Shown in pieces: positions 9,325-17,583 of a DNA stretch of 61,838 nt. The notes under the pieces were generated by a model that did no database searches, had not been told where the DNA came from, and was given only the letters and a program-made list of their open reading frames with translations. Every line of letters starts with the position of its first letter. Position 1 is the stretch's first letter. A program made the position numbers and the translations under genes. The stretch is from an uncultured Solobacterium sp. (lineage in GTDB: Bacteria > Bacillota_I > Bacilli_A > Erysipelotrichales > Erysipelotrichaceae), in NCBI GenBank assembly GCA_900547815.1, contig URHY01000003.1, forward strand, positions 1 to 61,838, written 5' to 3'.

Positions 9325-10713
9325 ATGGATTTTAATACAGAAGTACTTAAATATAAAGATGATTTCTTAAAAGACTTAAATACACTTGTATCGTATGAAA
9401 GTGTTCGTGATGAATCGACAAGAGCTGAAAATGCACCTTTTGGAAAAAATTGTCGTGACGTATTAGATGCAATGTTAGATATGGCTAAACGTGATGGTTT
9501 TGAAGCTAAAGACGTTGATGGATATGCAGGTGTTGTGGAATATGGTCAAGGTGAAGAAACATTTGGTGTTTTAGGACACTTGGACATTGTGCCACTAGGA
9601 GAAGGATGGACGAAAGATCCTTTAAAAGTGACTTTAGAAAATGGATATATCTTTGGCCGTGGTGTCATGGATGATAAAGGTCCTGCACTAGCTGGTTATT
9701 ATGCATTAAAAATGATTCGTGATCTAAACATCCCTTTGAAAAAAAGAGTAATGTTGATTACAGGATGTGATGAAGAATCAGGTATGGAATGTATGAATTA
9801 TTATGTGGATCATGCCGAAGTTCCTCAAATGGGATTTGTACCAGATGCAAACTTCCCAGTAATTTATGGTGAAAAGGGTGGCTTACATGTTGGTTTAGTT
9901 AGTTCAGATGAAACCGTAATCAAAAAGTTTCATGCGGGAAGCCGTCCAAATATCGTTATTGGTAAAGCCGATGTTACAGTGGATGTGATGAGTTATCAAC
10001 AGGAAGATTTATTTAAATTCTATTGTGCAACTCAAGGTGTCAAAGGATCTATTAAAAGAAGTGAAGAAGGAGTTACACTACATATTGATGGTGCCTTTGC
10101 GCATGCAGCTATGCCATATAATGGTATAAATGCAGCCGTCTTATTATTAAACTTTATTGGTGAAGCTTATAATGATCAACTATCAAAAGACTTATATTCA
10201 TTATTAAAAGACTGGATGGGAAAACCAGTTGGCATTGAAAAAGATGGTTTATATATGTCATTCTTGACAATGAATACAGGTATTGTGAATATTGAAAACA
10301 ATAAAACAGATATCTTAATTGATATTCGTTATCCAAATGATACAAATGGTGATGAAATTATGGCTAAATTTGATGCAGCTTGTGAAAGCTTAACTTCAAA
10401 TATTAAGGCTGAAAATCGTGGAGATTCAAAACCATTGTTCGTAGATCCAGATTCTCGTTTAGTTAAAGACTTGATGAGTGTTTATCAAAAATATACAGGC
10501 GATACATTCTCATGTCCTATCACAATTGGTGGTGGAACATATGCACGTAAATTTAAAAACTTTGTATCTTATGGTCCTGAACTTCCAAATGAAGTGATTG
10601 AAACTGATGCATTTGTAGGAGGATGTCACCAACGTGATGAAGGTATTAAATTAGATAACTTACTTCAGGCTATCTGCATTTATGCCGATGCGATCGTGAC
10701 ATTGTGTAGTTAA
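9325..10713 (+). CDS. pepV: M20-family dipeptidase, PepV type
   Basis: A zinc-dependent cytoplasmic peptidase of 462 residues. Metal-site motifs are G-H-L-D-I-V-P (first histidine and aspartate), F-G-R-G-V-M-D-D-K-G-P (bridging aspartate) and G-C-D-E-E-S-G (catalytic and ligand glutamates). The late G-G-G-T-Y-A-R-K segment is typical of PepV/PepT relatives that trim dipeptides. The start reads MDFNTEV; AGAGGTG lies six bases before it, and a GTG three codons earlier is part of that ribosome site. trmB begins two bases after the stop, so the two are co-transcribed. Confidence 0.88.
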   Translation: MDFNTEVLKYKDDFLKDLNTLVSYESVRDESTRAENAPFGKNCRDVLDAMLDMAKRDGFEAKDVDGYAGVVEYGQGEETFGVLGHLDIVPLGEGWTKDPLKVTLENGYIFGRGVMDDKGPALAGYYALKMIRDLNIPLKKRVMLITGCDEESGMECMNYYVDHAEVPQMGFVPDANFPVIYGEKGGLHVGLVSSDETVIKKFHAGSRPNIVIGKADVTVDVMSYQQEDLFKFYCATQGVKGSIKRSEEGVTLHIDGAFAHAAMPYNGINAAVLLLNFIGEAYNDQLSKDLYSLLKDWMGKPVGIEKDGLYMSFLTMNTGIVNIENNKTDILIDIRYPNDTNGDEIMAKFDAACESLTSNIKAENRGDSKPLFVDPDSRLVKDLMSVYQKYTGDTFSCPITIGGGTYARKFKNFVSYGPELPNEVIETDAFVGGCHQRDEGIKLDNLLQAICIYADAIVTLCS

Positions 10714-10714
10714 T

Positions 10715-11356
10715 ATGAGAATGCGTAAAGTAAAGTGGGCAACAGATTATTTGCCTACAGCAAATTGTTTAGTAAAAGAACCATCTAAACAAGCGGGTAA
10801 CTGGAAAAAATTAATGGGTACAGATACTTTGCATATTGAAATTGGTTGTGGAAAAGGAAATTATTCTTTAGATATGGCAAAAATGTATCCGGATACTGGA
10901 TTTATTGCGATTGAAAAGAATGAAAGTGCAGCGGGTATTGCCGCAAAAAAATATGATGAGGATACAGCAGATAAACATCTTAAATTGATTCAAGACGATG
11001 CAAGTTCAATCGGCGAATGGTTTGGACCTCGTGAAGTGGATGTGATTCACTTAAATTTCTCAGATCCATGGCCTAAAAAACGTTATGCGAAAAGACGTTT
11101 GTCCAGCGCTACATTCTTAGATCAATATAAGCGTATTTTATCTAGAAATGGCGAGATTCAAATGAAGACAGACAATTCAAGTTTGTTTGAATATAGTTTG
11201 ATTGAATTTCAAAATGCGGGATTTAAGATGGTCGAAATCAGTGTAGATTATCGTCGTGATAAACATGATGAAGATGCGATTACAGAATATGAACAAAAAT
11301 TCATTTCTTTAGGACAACCAATCTATCGTTGTGTTTGGAGATATTCGCATGATTGA
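10715..11356 (+). CDS. trmB: tRNA (guanine-N7-)-methyltransferase
   Basis: It methylates G46 in the variable loop of tRNA. The 213 residues show the SAM-binding loop IEIGCGKGNYSLDMA (near residue 43) and the family signature N-F-S-D-P-W-P-K-K-R-Y-A-K-R-R-L (near residue 115), with a T-E-Y-E-Q-K-F end. The start is uncertain because no clear ribosome site precedes it; coupling to pepV is likely. trmB next to a thioredoxin-like gene and murC matches the Bacillus ytmQ-ytpP-murC neighbourhood. Confidence 0.93.
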   Translation: MRMRKVKWATDYLPTANCLVKEPSKQAGNWKKLMGTDTLHIEIGCGKGNYSLDMAKMYPDTGFIAIEKNESAAGIAAKKYDEDTADKHLKLIQDDASSIGEWFGPREVDVIHLNFSDPWPKKRYAKRRLSSATFLDQYKRILSRNGEIQMKTDNSSLFEYSLIEFQNAGFKMVEISVDYRRDKHDEDAITEYEQKFISLGQPIYRCVWRYSHD

Positions 11357-11687
11357 TATTAAAAATAAAGAAGAATTTACTCAAGCTTTAGATACATCAG
11401 GAATTCAAGTTATGGTGTTTACAGCATTTTGGTGTCCAGATTGTATGTATATCAAACCATTTATGCCTGAAATTGAAGAAGAATTTAGTAATCTTAAGTT
11501 CTATTCTTTAAATCGTGATCAATGTATGGATATTGCGATTGAGTATGAAGTGATGGGAATTCCTAGCTTTATTTGTTTCAAGGATGGAAAAGAAATTTCA
11601 AGATTTGTTTCTACACTTCGTAAAACAAAAGAAGAGATAGAGACATATCTTAATAAAACAATAGAAAGTGAGAAGGAAATATGTTAA
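11349..11687 (+). CDS. thioredoxin-like protein, YtpP type
   Basis: One thioredoxin fold of 112 residues with the active site W-C-P-D-C near residue 29, where ordinary thioredoxin has W-C-G-P-C. The cis-proline loop is present (M-G-I-P-S-F). There is no signal peptide, so it acts in the cytoplasm; substrates are unknown. The ATG reading MIDIKNKEE is chosen because GGAG lies about ten bases upstream; a GTG six codons earlier would overlap trmB further. It overlaps trmB by eight bases. Position and sequence type match Bacillus YtpP, which is also near murC. Confidence 0.8.
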   Translation: MIDIKNKEEFTQALDTSGIQVMVFTAFWCPDCMYIKPFMPEIEEEFSNLKFYSLNRDQCMDIAIEYEVMGIPSFICFKDGKEISRFVSTLRKTKEEIETYLNKTIESEKEIC

Positions 11688-12331
11688 AGGATTTAATGCA
11701 TGCAATCTTCAATGAAGATATTGAAGAGGATGAAGAAGAAGTCGTAGAAGAGCCTACAAAACAGGAAGAAGAAGTAAAACCAGAACCAGAAGTTGTTGAA
11801 CCTGTAGTACAACCAGAGCCTGTCTTAGCACAAGCAGCAAGTTCTATTGAAGACAATCCTGAAAACTTTATGGATTCTCCTATTTTCGAAAAGGCCATTA
11901 TTCAGCCTAAAGAAAAGAAGTCTACAATTTTTAAAGGTTTAGATGTAGATTCAATTGCCCAAGAAGAAACAAAGCCAAAACAAAAAGCATATAAATATGA
12001 TCGTCATAAATCAGTAAAGGTACGTCGTGTTGCGGAAGATTTAGATTATCAACCTGTTATTTCTCCAATTTTTGGAAATGTTGAGGATGATAAAAAAGAA
12101 TTTGATAAAGTACATGATGCGATTTCTTTACAAAAACCAGAAGATGAAGATTTCTCACAGATTTTATCGCCAATGTATGGAACATACCTTCCTAGTATGC
12201 AACCTGCAAAATCGATTCCTGAATATAAGGTAGAAGATAAAAAGGCGAATATGAATCTTTCTGAAATGTTAGAAAAGCCAAAAAAAGAAACGACACAACA
12301 AACGTCTTTATTTGATAAAGAAGGTGAATAA
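11681..12331 (+). CDS. unknown acidic protein with three S-P-x-aromatic motifs, at the SftA position
   Basis: I do not recognise a domain in these 216 residues. The first 60 are very rich in Glu, Val and Pro and should be disordered. Three short similar motifs follow: D-S-P-I-F-E (about 65), I-S-P-I-F-G-N (about 127) and L-S-P-M-Y-G-T (about 162). There is no membrane segment or cysteine. In Bacillus the gene between the ytpP region and murC is sftA, an FtsK-like translocase with a long charged N-terminal part. This protein could be the counterpart of that N-terminal part with no motor domain; that is inference. AGAAGGAAAT precedes the ATG, which overlaps the thioredoxin-like gene. murC starts one base after its stop. 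Confidence 0.7.
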   Translation: MLKDLMHAIFNEDIEEDEEEVVEEPTKQEEEVKPEPEVVEPVVQPEPVLAQAASSIEDNPENFMDSPIFEKAIIQPKEKKSTIFKGLDVDSIAQEETKPKQKAYKYDRHKSVKVRRVAEDLDYQPVISPIFGNVEDDKKEFDKVHDAISLQKPEDEDFSQILSPMYGTYLPSMQPAKSIPEYKVEDKKANMNLSEMLEKPKKETTQQTSLFDKEGE

Positions 12332-12332
12332 A

Positions 12333-13640
12333 ATGGCTTATCATTTTATTGGAATCAAAGGTACAGGTATGGCTGCCTTAGCATGCATCTTGCATGATGA
12401 ACACAAGGAAGTAACAGGTAGTGATATCGATAAATATATTTTTACAGAAGATGGATTAAGAGCTCGTAATATTCCAATCTATTCATTCAATCCTGAAAAT
12501 ATTAAGGATAATGATACAGTTATCATTGGTTTATCTTTTGACAGTTCTCATCCAGAAGTAAAAGCGGCTATGGATAATCCGACTGTTAAAACGTATTATT
12601 ATAATGAATATTTAGGTATTTTATTAGAGTCATATAGTTCTATCTGTGTTGCAGGTACACATGGAAAATCTACAACTACAGGTATTTTAGGACATGTTCT
12701 TTCTTTGCAGGATGAATGTGCCTATCTAATTGGGGATGGTCATGGATACATGCCAGAAAACGCAAATCATTTTGTGTTAGAATCTTGTGAATTCCAAAGA
12801 CATTTCTTGGCTTATCATCCAGATTATGCGATTATCACCAATATTGATATGGATCATGTTGACTATTATAAAGATATGGATGATTATGTATCCGCATTCC
12901 AAAGTTTTGCCAACCAAGTAAAAAAACATATTGTGATATTTGGAGATGACAAACACTTAAAGAATATGCAATATAATGTTCCAGTTACTACATATGGTAT
13001 GGAAGATGGCAATGATTATCAGGCTGTTAATATTGAACAAGGTCCATTTGGCATGCATTTTGATTGTAAGCACAATGGTGAAATTTTAGCTCATGTAGAA
13101 TTGAATGAAGTAGGAGATCCATTTATGCAGGATGCCTTAGGATGTTTTGCACTAGCCCACGTTCTTGGAATGCCGACTGATTTGATTGTACAAGGCTTAA
13201 AAGAATATAAAGGAATTGCACGTCGGTTTGTGATTGATGAAGTCAAGGATAGTGTATTAGTGGATGACTATGCACACCATCCAACAGCTATTCGTTACAT
13301 GATTGATGCAGTTCGTAAAAAATATCCAGAAAAGAAAATTGTTGCGTTATATAAACCAGATCGTTATTCACGTCTACAATATTTCTTGGATGACTTTGCG
13401 GCAAGTTTAAATACAGCGGATCAAGTGTGTTTACTGGATTTTCCTAAAAATGCCGTTAGAGAAGATGAGACGATCACAGTCACAATTCAAGATTTAATGG
13501 ATCGTTGTCCAAACGCAATCTTATTAGATGTAGATGATGCTTCAGCTGAAAAGTTAAAAGAATTTGCTCCTGCAGACTTCGTCTTTATGTCAAGTAAAGA
13601 CATCTATTTATTAAGAGATAAATTAGAGAAGATTTTATAA
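12333..13640 (+). CDS. murC: UDP-N-acetylmuramate--L-alanine ligase
   Basis: MurC adds L-Ala to UDP-MurNAc, the first amino acid of the peptidoglycan stem. The 435 residues begin with the Rossmann domain (FIGIKGTGMAALA). The Mur-ligase ATP loop A-G-T-H-G-K-S-T-T-T lies near residue 108, followed by E-S-C-E-F-Q and the C-terminal D-D-Y-A-H-H-P-T-A-I motif. The start is the ATG reading MAYHF, seven bases after GAAGGTG; a TTG seven codons earlier is less likely. It ends the pepV-trmB-murC run at a clear terminator. Confidence 0.96.
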   Translation: MAYHFIGIKGTGMAALACILHDEHKEVTGSDIDKYIFTEDGLRARNIPIYSFNPENIKDNDTVIIGLSFDSSHPEVKAAMDNPTVKTYYYNEYLGILLESYSSICVAGTHGKSTTTGILGHVLSLQDECAYLIGDGHGYMPENANHFVLESCEFQRHFLAYHPDYAIITNIDMDHVDYYKDMDDYVSAFQSFANQVKKHIVIFGDDKHLKNMQYNVPVTTYGMEDGNDYQAVNIEQGPFGMHFDCKHNGEILAHVELNEVGDPFMQDALGCFALAHVLGMPTDLIVQGLKEYKGIARRFVIDEVKDSVLVDDYAHHPTAIRYMIDAVRKKYPEKKIVALYKPDRYSRLQYFLDDFAASLNTADQVCLLDFPKNAVREDETITVTIQDLMDRCPNAILLDVDDASAEKLKEFAPADFVFMSSKDIYLLRDKLEKIL

Positions 13641-13641
13641 G

Positions 13642-13666
13642 AGAACAGATTGTCTGTTCTTTTTTA
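13642..13666 (+). terminator. murC terminator
   Basis: AGAACAGA and TCTGTTCT form an 8-bp stem around a three-base loop, followed by TTTTTT. Confidence 0.85.
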
Positions 13667-13667
13667 G

Positions 13668-13696
13668 TTGTGGACAATTCAAAAAGCGGCTATAAT
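13668..13696 (+). promoter_or_regulatory. promoter of the DUF4143 ATPase
   Basis: TTGTGG (13668-13673) and a perfect TATAAT (13691-13696) with a 17-bp spacer, directly after the murC terminator. Confidence 0.6.
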
Positions 13697-13733
13697 ATGA
13701 TTGAATCTTAGAATAGCCGAAAGGAGAGAGAAT

Positions 13734-14948
13734 ATGTATATTAAAAGACATATGGAAGAAACTATAAAAGAGTGTTTAGAACAATTTTCAATTGTATTAG
13801 TTACTGGACCTAGACAAGTTGGTAAAACAACACTTCTACAATATGTTTGCGATAATTTTCAATATGTTACATTAGATGATCCAATTATATTGACACAGGC
13901 TGTAGAAGAGACAAATTTGTTTTTAAAAAACTATCAACCACCCTTGTTCATTGACGAAGTCCAATATGCACCTAGTATATTTAGATATTTAAAAATGTAT
14001 GTCGATACGAATAAACAAAAAGGAAGTTTTGCACTTACTGGATCACAAGCTTTTGAGCTGATGAAAGGGGTAAGTGAAACCTTAGCTGGACGAATGGCGA
14101 TTGTTGAATTAAAAGGATTATCATTTCGTGAAATACATCATATTGAATTTAATAAACCTTTTATCCCAAATGAAACCTATTTTAATGAAAGAAAATCACA
14201 AATTAAAAGCTATAGTGATTTGTGGTATTGGATTCATAGAGGAAGTATGCCGCAACTTCAAGATGAAAAAATTGATTGGCAAAGATACTACTCTTCTTAT
14301 GTGAAAACATATATCGAAAGAGATGTTCGACAAATTATTAATGTTTCTAACGAGTTAAAATTTGTAAAGTTTTTAACATCTCTTGCGGTACGGTGCGGTG
14401 AATTATTAAACATTAATGCAGTTGCGAATGAAATAGAGACAAGTGCAGATACAGTTAAAAGATGGATTTCGATTCTACAAACTTCGGGAATTATCTATTT
14501 GTTGGAACCATATTCTAACAATTTATTAAAGCGAGTTGTCAAAACACCAAAAGTTTATTTTTATGATACCGGTTTGGTATGTTACTTGGCTAGATGGACT
14601 AGTGCAGATACAGCTATGACAGGTGCTCAAGCTGGAAATATATACGAAAATTTTATTGTGTCTGAAATTTTAAAAAGTCATTTAAATGCAGGTAAAACCA
14701 TTTCAAATATCTATTTCTATCGTGATCGTGATCAAAGAGAAATTGATGTAGTGATTGATGAAGATGGGAAATTGTATCCGATTGAAATTAAAATGACGGC
14801 AAATCCTACAAAGTCCATGGGAAAACATTTTTCGGCATTAAAAGATATCCCAAATAAAGAAGTACAACCAGGAATCATATTATGTCAATACGATCGAAAG
14901 ATGTATTTGACTGAAGATATGATCGCATTACCAATTGAATATATTTAA
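13734..14948 (+). CDS. AAA ATPase with C-terminal DUF4143 domain
   Basis: The 404 residues hold an AAA_14 domain with Walker A T-G-P-R-Q-V-G-K-T-T (lysine near 31) and Walker B P-L-F-I-D-E-V-Q (near 80). A winged-helix-like middle (SADTVKRWISILQTSGII) and DUF4143 follow. The C-terminal pattern E-I-D-V-V-I-D-E then P-I-E-I-K-M matches a PD-(D/E)xK nuclease-like core. This family is abundant in gut anaerobes; its role is unsettled. The start follows AAGGAGAG; a reading that begins 11 codons earlier runs through that site. It is a single gene inserted between murC and the ytxG operon, so it is probably an acquired accessory gene. Confidence 0.85.
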   Translation: MYIKRHMEETIKECLEQFSIVLVTGPRQVGKTTLLQYVCDNFQYVTLDDPIILTQAVEETNLFLKNYQPPLFIDEVQYAPSIFRYLKMYVDTNKQKGSFALTGSQAFELMKGVSETLAGRMAIVELKGLSFREIHHIEFNKPFIPNETYFNERKSQIKSYSDLWYWIHRGSMPQLQDEKIDWQRYYSSYVKTYIERDVRQIINVSNELKFVKFLTSLAVRCGELLNINAVANEIETSADTVKRWISILQTSGIIYLLEPYSNNLLKRVVKTPKVYFYDTGLVCYLARWTSADTAMTGAQAGNIYENFIVSEILKSHLNAGKTISNIYFYRDRDQREIDVVIDEDGKLYPIEIKMTANPTKSMGKHFSALKDIPNKEVQPGIILCQYDRKMYLTEDMIALPIEYI

Positions 14949-15100
14949 TCGATACTCTTTCTTTTTTTCATAGTTAACAAGATTTGCTTGTACACTATGT
15001 TTTGAGCAAGTTCGTGAAGTTGAACCAAGAAAAAGAGGATTTTGCCTCTAGAATGTATTTTACGGAAGTGTTAGAATAATTTGAGCACTTCTTTTATTAT

Positions 15101-15114
15101 TTGTAGCGTTTACA
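15101..15114. promoter_or_regulatory. candidate catabolite-responsive (cre) site
   Basis: The minus strand reads TGTAAACGCTACAA. The left half is the exact cre half TGTAAACG, and one base of the terminal CA differs. It sits just upstream of the promoter of the operon that ends in a CcpA-like regulator. Confidence 0.45.
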
Positions 15115-15141
15115 GGGTTGTGAAAAAAGTTTCAAAAAAAA

Positions 15142-15170
15142 TAGATAAGTTAGAAAGCTTATGTTATAAT
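15142..15170 (+). promoter_or_regulatory. ytxG operon promoter
   Basis: TATAAT (15165-15170) with a weak TAGATA -35 (15142-15147), 17 bp apart. GAGGTGGT and the GTG start of the first gene follow. The 14949-15141 stretch holds the cre-like site and no gene. Confidence 0.55.
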
Positions 15171-15187
15171 CTTTTTGAGGTGGTATT

Positions 15188-15538
15188 GTGAGTTTAGATA
15201 TCTTTATGAGTACATTAGCTCGTGCATTTTCATATGTATTACCAATCGTTGGTGTTATCGCATTAATTTATTTGATTTTGTTTTTAAAACAGTTGATTGA
15301 GACTTTAAAACAAGTATCGAAAACATTGGATACGGCAAATGATCAATTGAAAAAATTAGATGCACCATTAAAAACAGCTGAAAATATCTCAAACACAGTT
15401 GATGAAGTAAATCAGAACGCAAAAGAGGCGTTTGTGAGTGTGATGAGTTCGCTTAGTGAAAATGTACAAAATGCCAAAGAATGGTTTCAAAATAAAAAGA
15501 ATGGAAAAGAAAGTATTGAAACAAAGGAGGATGAATGA
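15188..15538 (+). CDS. DUF948 membrane protein, YtxG-like
   Basis: A 116-residue protein with one N-terminal membrane helix (about residues 14-33) and a long cytoplasmic amphipathic helix rich in Leu, Lys and Asn, the pattern of DUF948/YtxG. Family members belong to general-stress operons with YtxH; the biochemical role is unknown. The start is GTG, supported by GAGGTGGT. Its stop lies within the ribosome region of the next gene. Synteny murC-ytxG-ytxH-ccpA supports the call. Confidence 0.75.
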   Translation: MSLDIFMSTLARAFSYVLPIVGVIALIYLILFLKQLIETLKQVSKTLDTANDQLKKLDAPLKTAENISNTVDEVNQNAKEAFVSVMSSLSENVQNAKEWFQNKKNGKESIETKEDE

Positions 15539-15539
15539 C

Positions 15540-16073
15540 ATGGATGAAAAACAATTAATTGATGATTTAGAAAAAGAATCGATGCTAGAACTTGAAGTGA
15601 TGCATGAATCCGAAAATACTGATAATGAAAGAATCATTGAGGACGCTAAGAGTAAGATTGAAAAGTTATTTGATGATTTGCGTGATTTATTAAAAGACGC
15701 TTCAGATCCTGAAAAAGTAAAGGAAGCTTTATCGCAAGCTAAGGATGATGCAAAAAATATTCTTTCTTCAACAAAAGATAAAGTGGTTGAAGTAAGTGAG
15801 AGTGAACAATTTAAACAAACAGTTTCGGCTGGTAAAGAATTTTTACAGGGCACAGCTGGATTGGTAGTAGATGGCTTTAAATATGGAAAAGAAACATTAA
15901 GAAAAAATGATTCTTTACGTAAGGTGATTGATAAAGCGGATGAAAAAGTAGACGAAATTCGTACAAATGATTCTGTTATTCGTGCCGTTGATAAAGCAGA
16001 AGAAGTAACTGGTAAAGCTACAGAAGCATTGTTTAGTGGATTGAAGAAAATATTTAACAAGGGGGACGAATAG
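15540..16073 (+). CDS. YtxH-like helical stress protein
   Basis: A 177-residue, highly charged, nearly all-helical protein without cysteine or a clear membrane segment. The middle has repeating helix units such as VKEALSQAKDDAKNIL and STKDKVVEVSESEQ, typical of YtxH/apolipoprotein-like helices. The start at MDEKQL lies nine bases after AAAGGAGG; an ATG three codons earlier is too close to it. No enzymatic motif is visible. It is probably a partner of the preceding membrane protein. Confidence 0.6.
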   Translation: MDEKQLIDDLEKESMLELEVMHESENTDNERIIEDAKSKIEKLFDDLRDLLKDASDPEKVKEALSQAKDDAKNILSSTKDKVVEVSESEQFKQTVSAGKEFLQGTAGLVVDGFKYGKETLRKNDSLRKVIDKADEKVDEIRTNDSVIRAVDKAEEVTGKATEALFSGLKKIFNKGDE

Positions 16074-16075
16074 GA

Positions 16076-17083
16076 ATGAAAAGAATTACCATTTATGATG
16101 TTGCCAAAGAAGCAGATGTTTCTTTAGCAACTGTATCACGTGTTATTAATGATAGTAATGTGGTACGTGAAGATACACGTTTACGTGTTCAACAAGCTAT
16201 TGAAAAATTAGGTTATAAACCAAATGCGATTGCGCAAGGATTGGCATTATCAAAAACAACTACAATTTCAATTGTGATGAGTGAAAAATTATTTGCGTAC
16301 AATGCGAAGATCTTAAATGGTCTAATGGATGTCGCAAAAATTTATAATTACAACATCATGTTCCATACTACAAGTAAGGGAATCTCAAAAATGCAAGATG
16401 TGATTGAATCTATTATTAAGTCACGTGTAGATGGTGTAATCTTATTCAATGACAACTTTTCAGAAGATGAAATGGAAGTGTTACATGAATACCAAATTCC
16501 TATGGTTGTTGTTGGAAGTAAATTAAAAGGACATAAGATTGGCAACGTAGGAAATGTATATATTAACTTCGAACGTATGGCATATGAATTTGTCAATGAA
16601 TGCTTCGAAAAGGGTATTGATGATATTTCTATGGTAGAAGATAAATTAAATCTTTCTATGATGGAACAATTAAAAGCGGGTGTAGATCGTGCTTATGCAG
16701 AAAAAGGATTGATTTTCGACAAATATGTAACTTATGATGACAGCTACAAATCAAGCTATACATTCTTGTCTGACTACTATAAATCTCACAAGCCAAGCCG
16801 CATGGTTATTACATTCCGTGATTCTCAAGCCATCGCATTGATGAATGCATGTAAAGAATGTGGATATTCAATTCCAGATGATACAGAACTTGTTTGTATA
16901 TTGAATTCAAAATATTTAACAATGATGCGTCCTACAATTTCTACATACAACATTCCTGAATATGATTTAGGGGCCGTTGCGATGCGTTTACTAACAAAGA
17001 TGTTAGTGGATGATGAATCTGTTAAACAAAATAAAGACATTGAAATCTCATTCTCAAAAATGTTTAGAGAAACTACAAAGTAA
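16076..17083 (+). CDS. ccpA: LacI-family transcriptional regulator, CcpA-like
   Basis: The 335 residues have the LacI helix-turn-helix at the start (TIYDVAKEADVSLATVSRVI), the hinge helix (Y-K-P-N-A-I-A-Q-G-L-A), and a periplasmic-binding-like effector domain. CcpA senses glycolytic flux through HPr-Ser-P and binds cre sites. The symbol rests on position (ytxG-ytxH-ccpA as in Bacillus) and on the DNA-binding helix. The core is diverged enough that another LacI regulator is possible. The cre-like site upstream of the operon would allow self-control. The gene ends at a strong terminator. Confidence 0.7.
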   Translation: MKRITIYDVAKEADVSLATVSRVINDSNVVREDTRLRVQQAIEKLGYKPNAIAQGLALSKTTTISIVMSEKLFAYNAKILNGLMDVAKIYNYNIMFHTTSKGISKMQDVIESIIKSRVDGVILFNDNFSEDEMEVLHEYQIPMVVVGSKLKGHKIGNVGNVYINFERMAYEFVNECFEKGIDDISMVEDKLNLSMMEQLKAGVDRAYAEKGLIFDKYVTYDDSYKSSYTFLSDYYKSHKPSRMVITFRDSQAIALMNACKECGYSIPDDTELVCILNSKYLTMMRPTISTYNIPEYDLGAVAMRLLTKMLVDDESVKQNKDIEISFSKMFRETTK

Positions 17084-17107
17084 GAGTTCGTTTTGAACTC
17101 TTTTTTT
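17083..17107 (+). terminator. terminator of the LacI-family gene
   Basis: AGAGTTC (17083-17089) pairs with GAACTCT (17095-17101), five-base loop, then a run of T. The -35 box of ybeY lies in its 3' half. Confidence 0.85.
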
Positions 17108-17121
17108 ATTTAGTGTATAAT
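17093..17121 (+). promoter_or_regulatory. ybeY promoter, leaderless geometry
   Basis: TTGAAC (17093-17098) and TATAAT (17116-17121), 17-bp spacer. The ATG follows six bases after the -10 box. The -35 box overlaps the terminator stem of the preceding gene. Confidence 0.75.
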
Positions 17122-17127
17122 CTAGGC

Positions 17128-17583
17128 ATGGAAATAATTTTTACAAATAACGCAAAAGATAGAAGTGTCTATCGATACAAAAAAGACTTTGAAAACATAT
17201 TAGAACGTGCATGTAAGGTGTTAGAAAGAAAGGGAGATTGGAGTTTATCTGTAATATATGTAACACCTGAACAGATTCACGAAATCAATCGTGACTATCG
17301 AAATGTGGATCGTCCTACAGATGTCATTAGTTTTGCGATTCAAGATGATATGAGTGATATGTTGATCGAAGAAGATCAATATGAACTTGGTGATATCTTT
17401 ATCAATGTGCAAGCTATTCGTGATCAAGCTAAAGCATATGGTCATTCGATTCGTAGAGAAGCTTGTTTCTTATTCTGTCATGGCTTACTTCATTTGATGG
17501 GATATGATCACATGAAAGAAGAAGATGAAAAGGTTATGTTTGCCTTACAGGATGAAATTCTAGATGAATTGGTTCAAAGGTAG
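17128..17583 (+). CDS. ybeY: endoribonuclease YbeY (16S rRNA maturation)
   Basis: A zinc metallo-RNase for 16S rRNA 3'-end processing and ribosome quality control, 151 residues. The zinc motif H-G-L-L-H-L-M-G-Y-D-H is complete near residue 118, and the N-x-x-Y-R-x-x-D-x-P-T-D-V-I-S-F motif near residue 55 is intact. The ATG reading MEIIF is chosen; a GTG five codons upstream lies in the -10 box. No ribosome site is possible, so translation is probably leaderless. It overlaps dgkA by 20 bases. Confidence 0.93.
   Translation: MEIIFTNNAKDRSVYRYKKDFENILERACKVLERKGDWSLSVIYVTPEQIHEINRDYRNVDRPTDVISFAIQDDMSDMLIEEDQYELGDIFINVQAIRDQAKAYGHSIRREACFLFCHGLLHLMGYDHMKEEDEKVMFALQDEILDELVQR

Noticed and set aside
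15389..16060. A 223-codon serine-rich open frame on the minus strand
   Set aside because: It lies antisense to the ytxG and ytxH-like genes, is low-complexity (Ser/Phe) as expected of the complement of Lys/Glu-rich coding sequence, and has no ribosome site.
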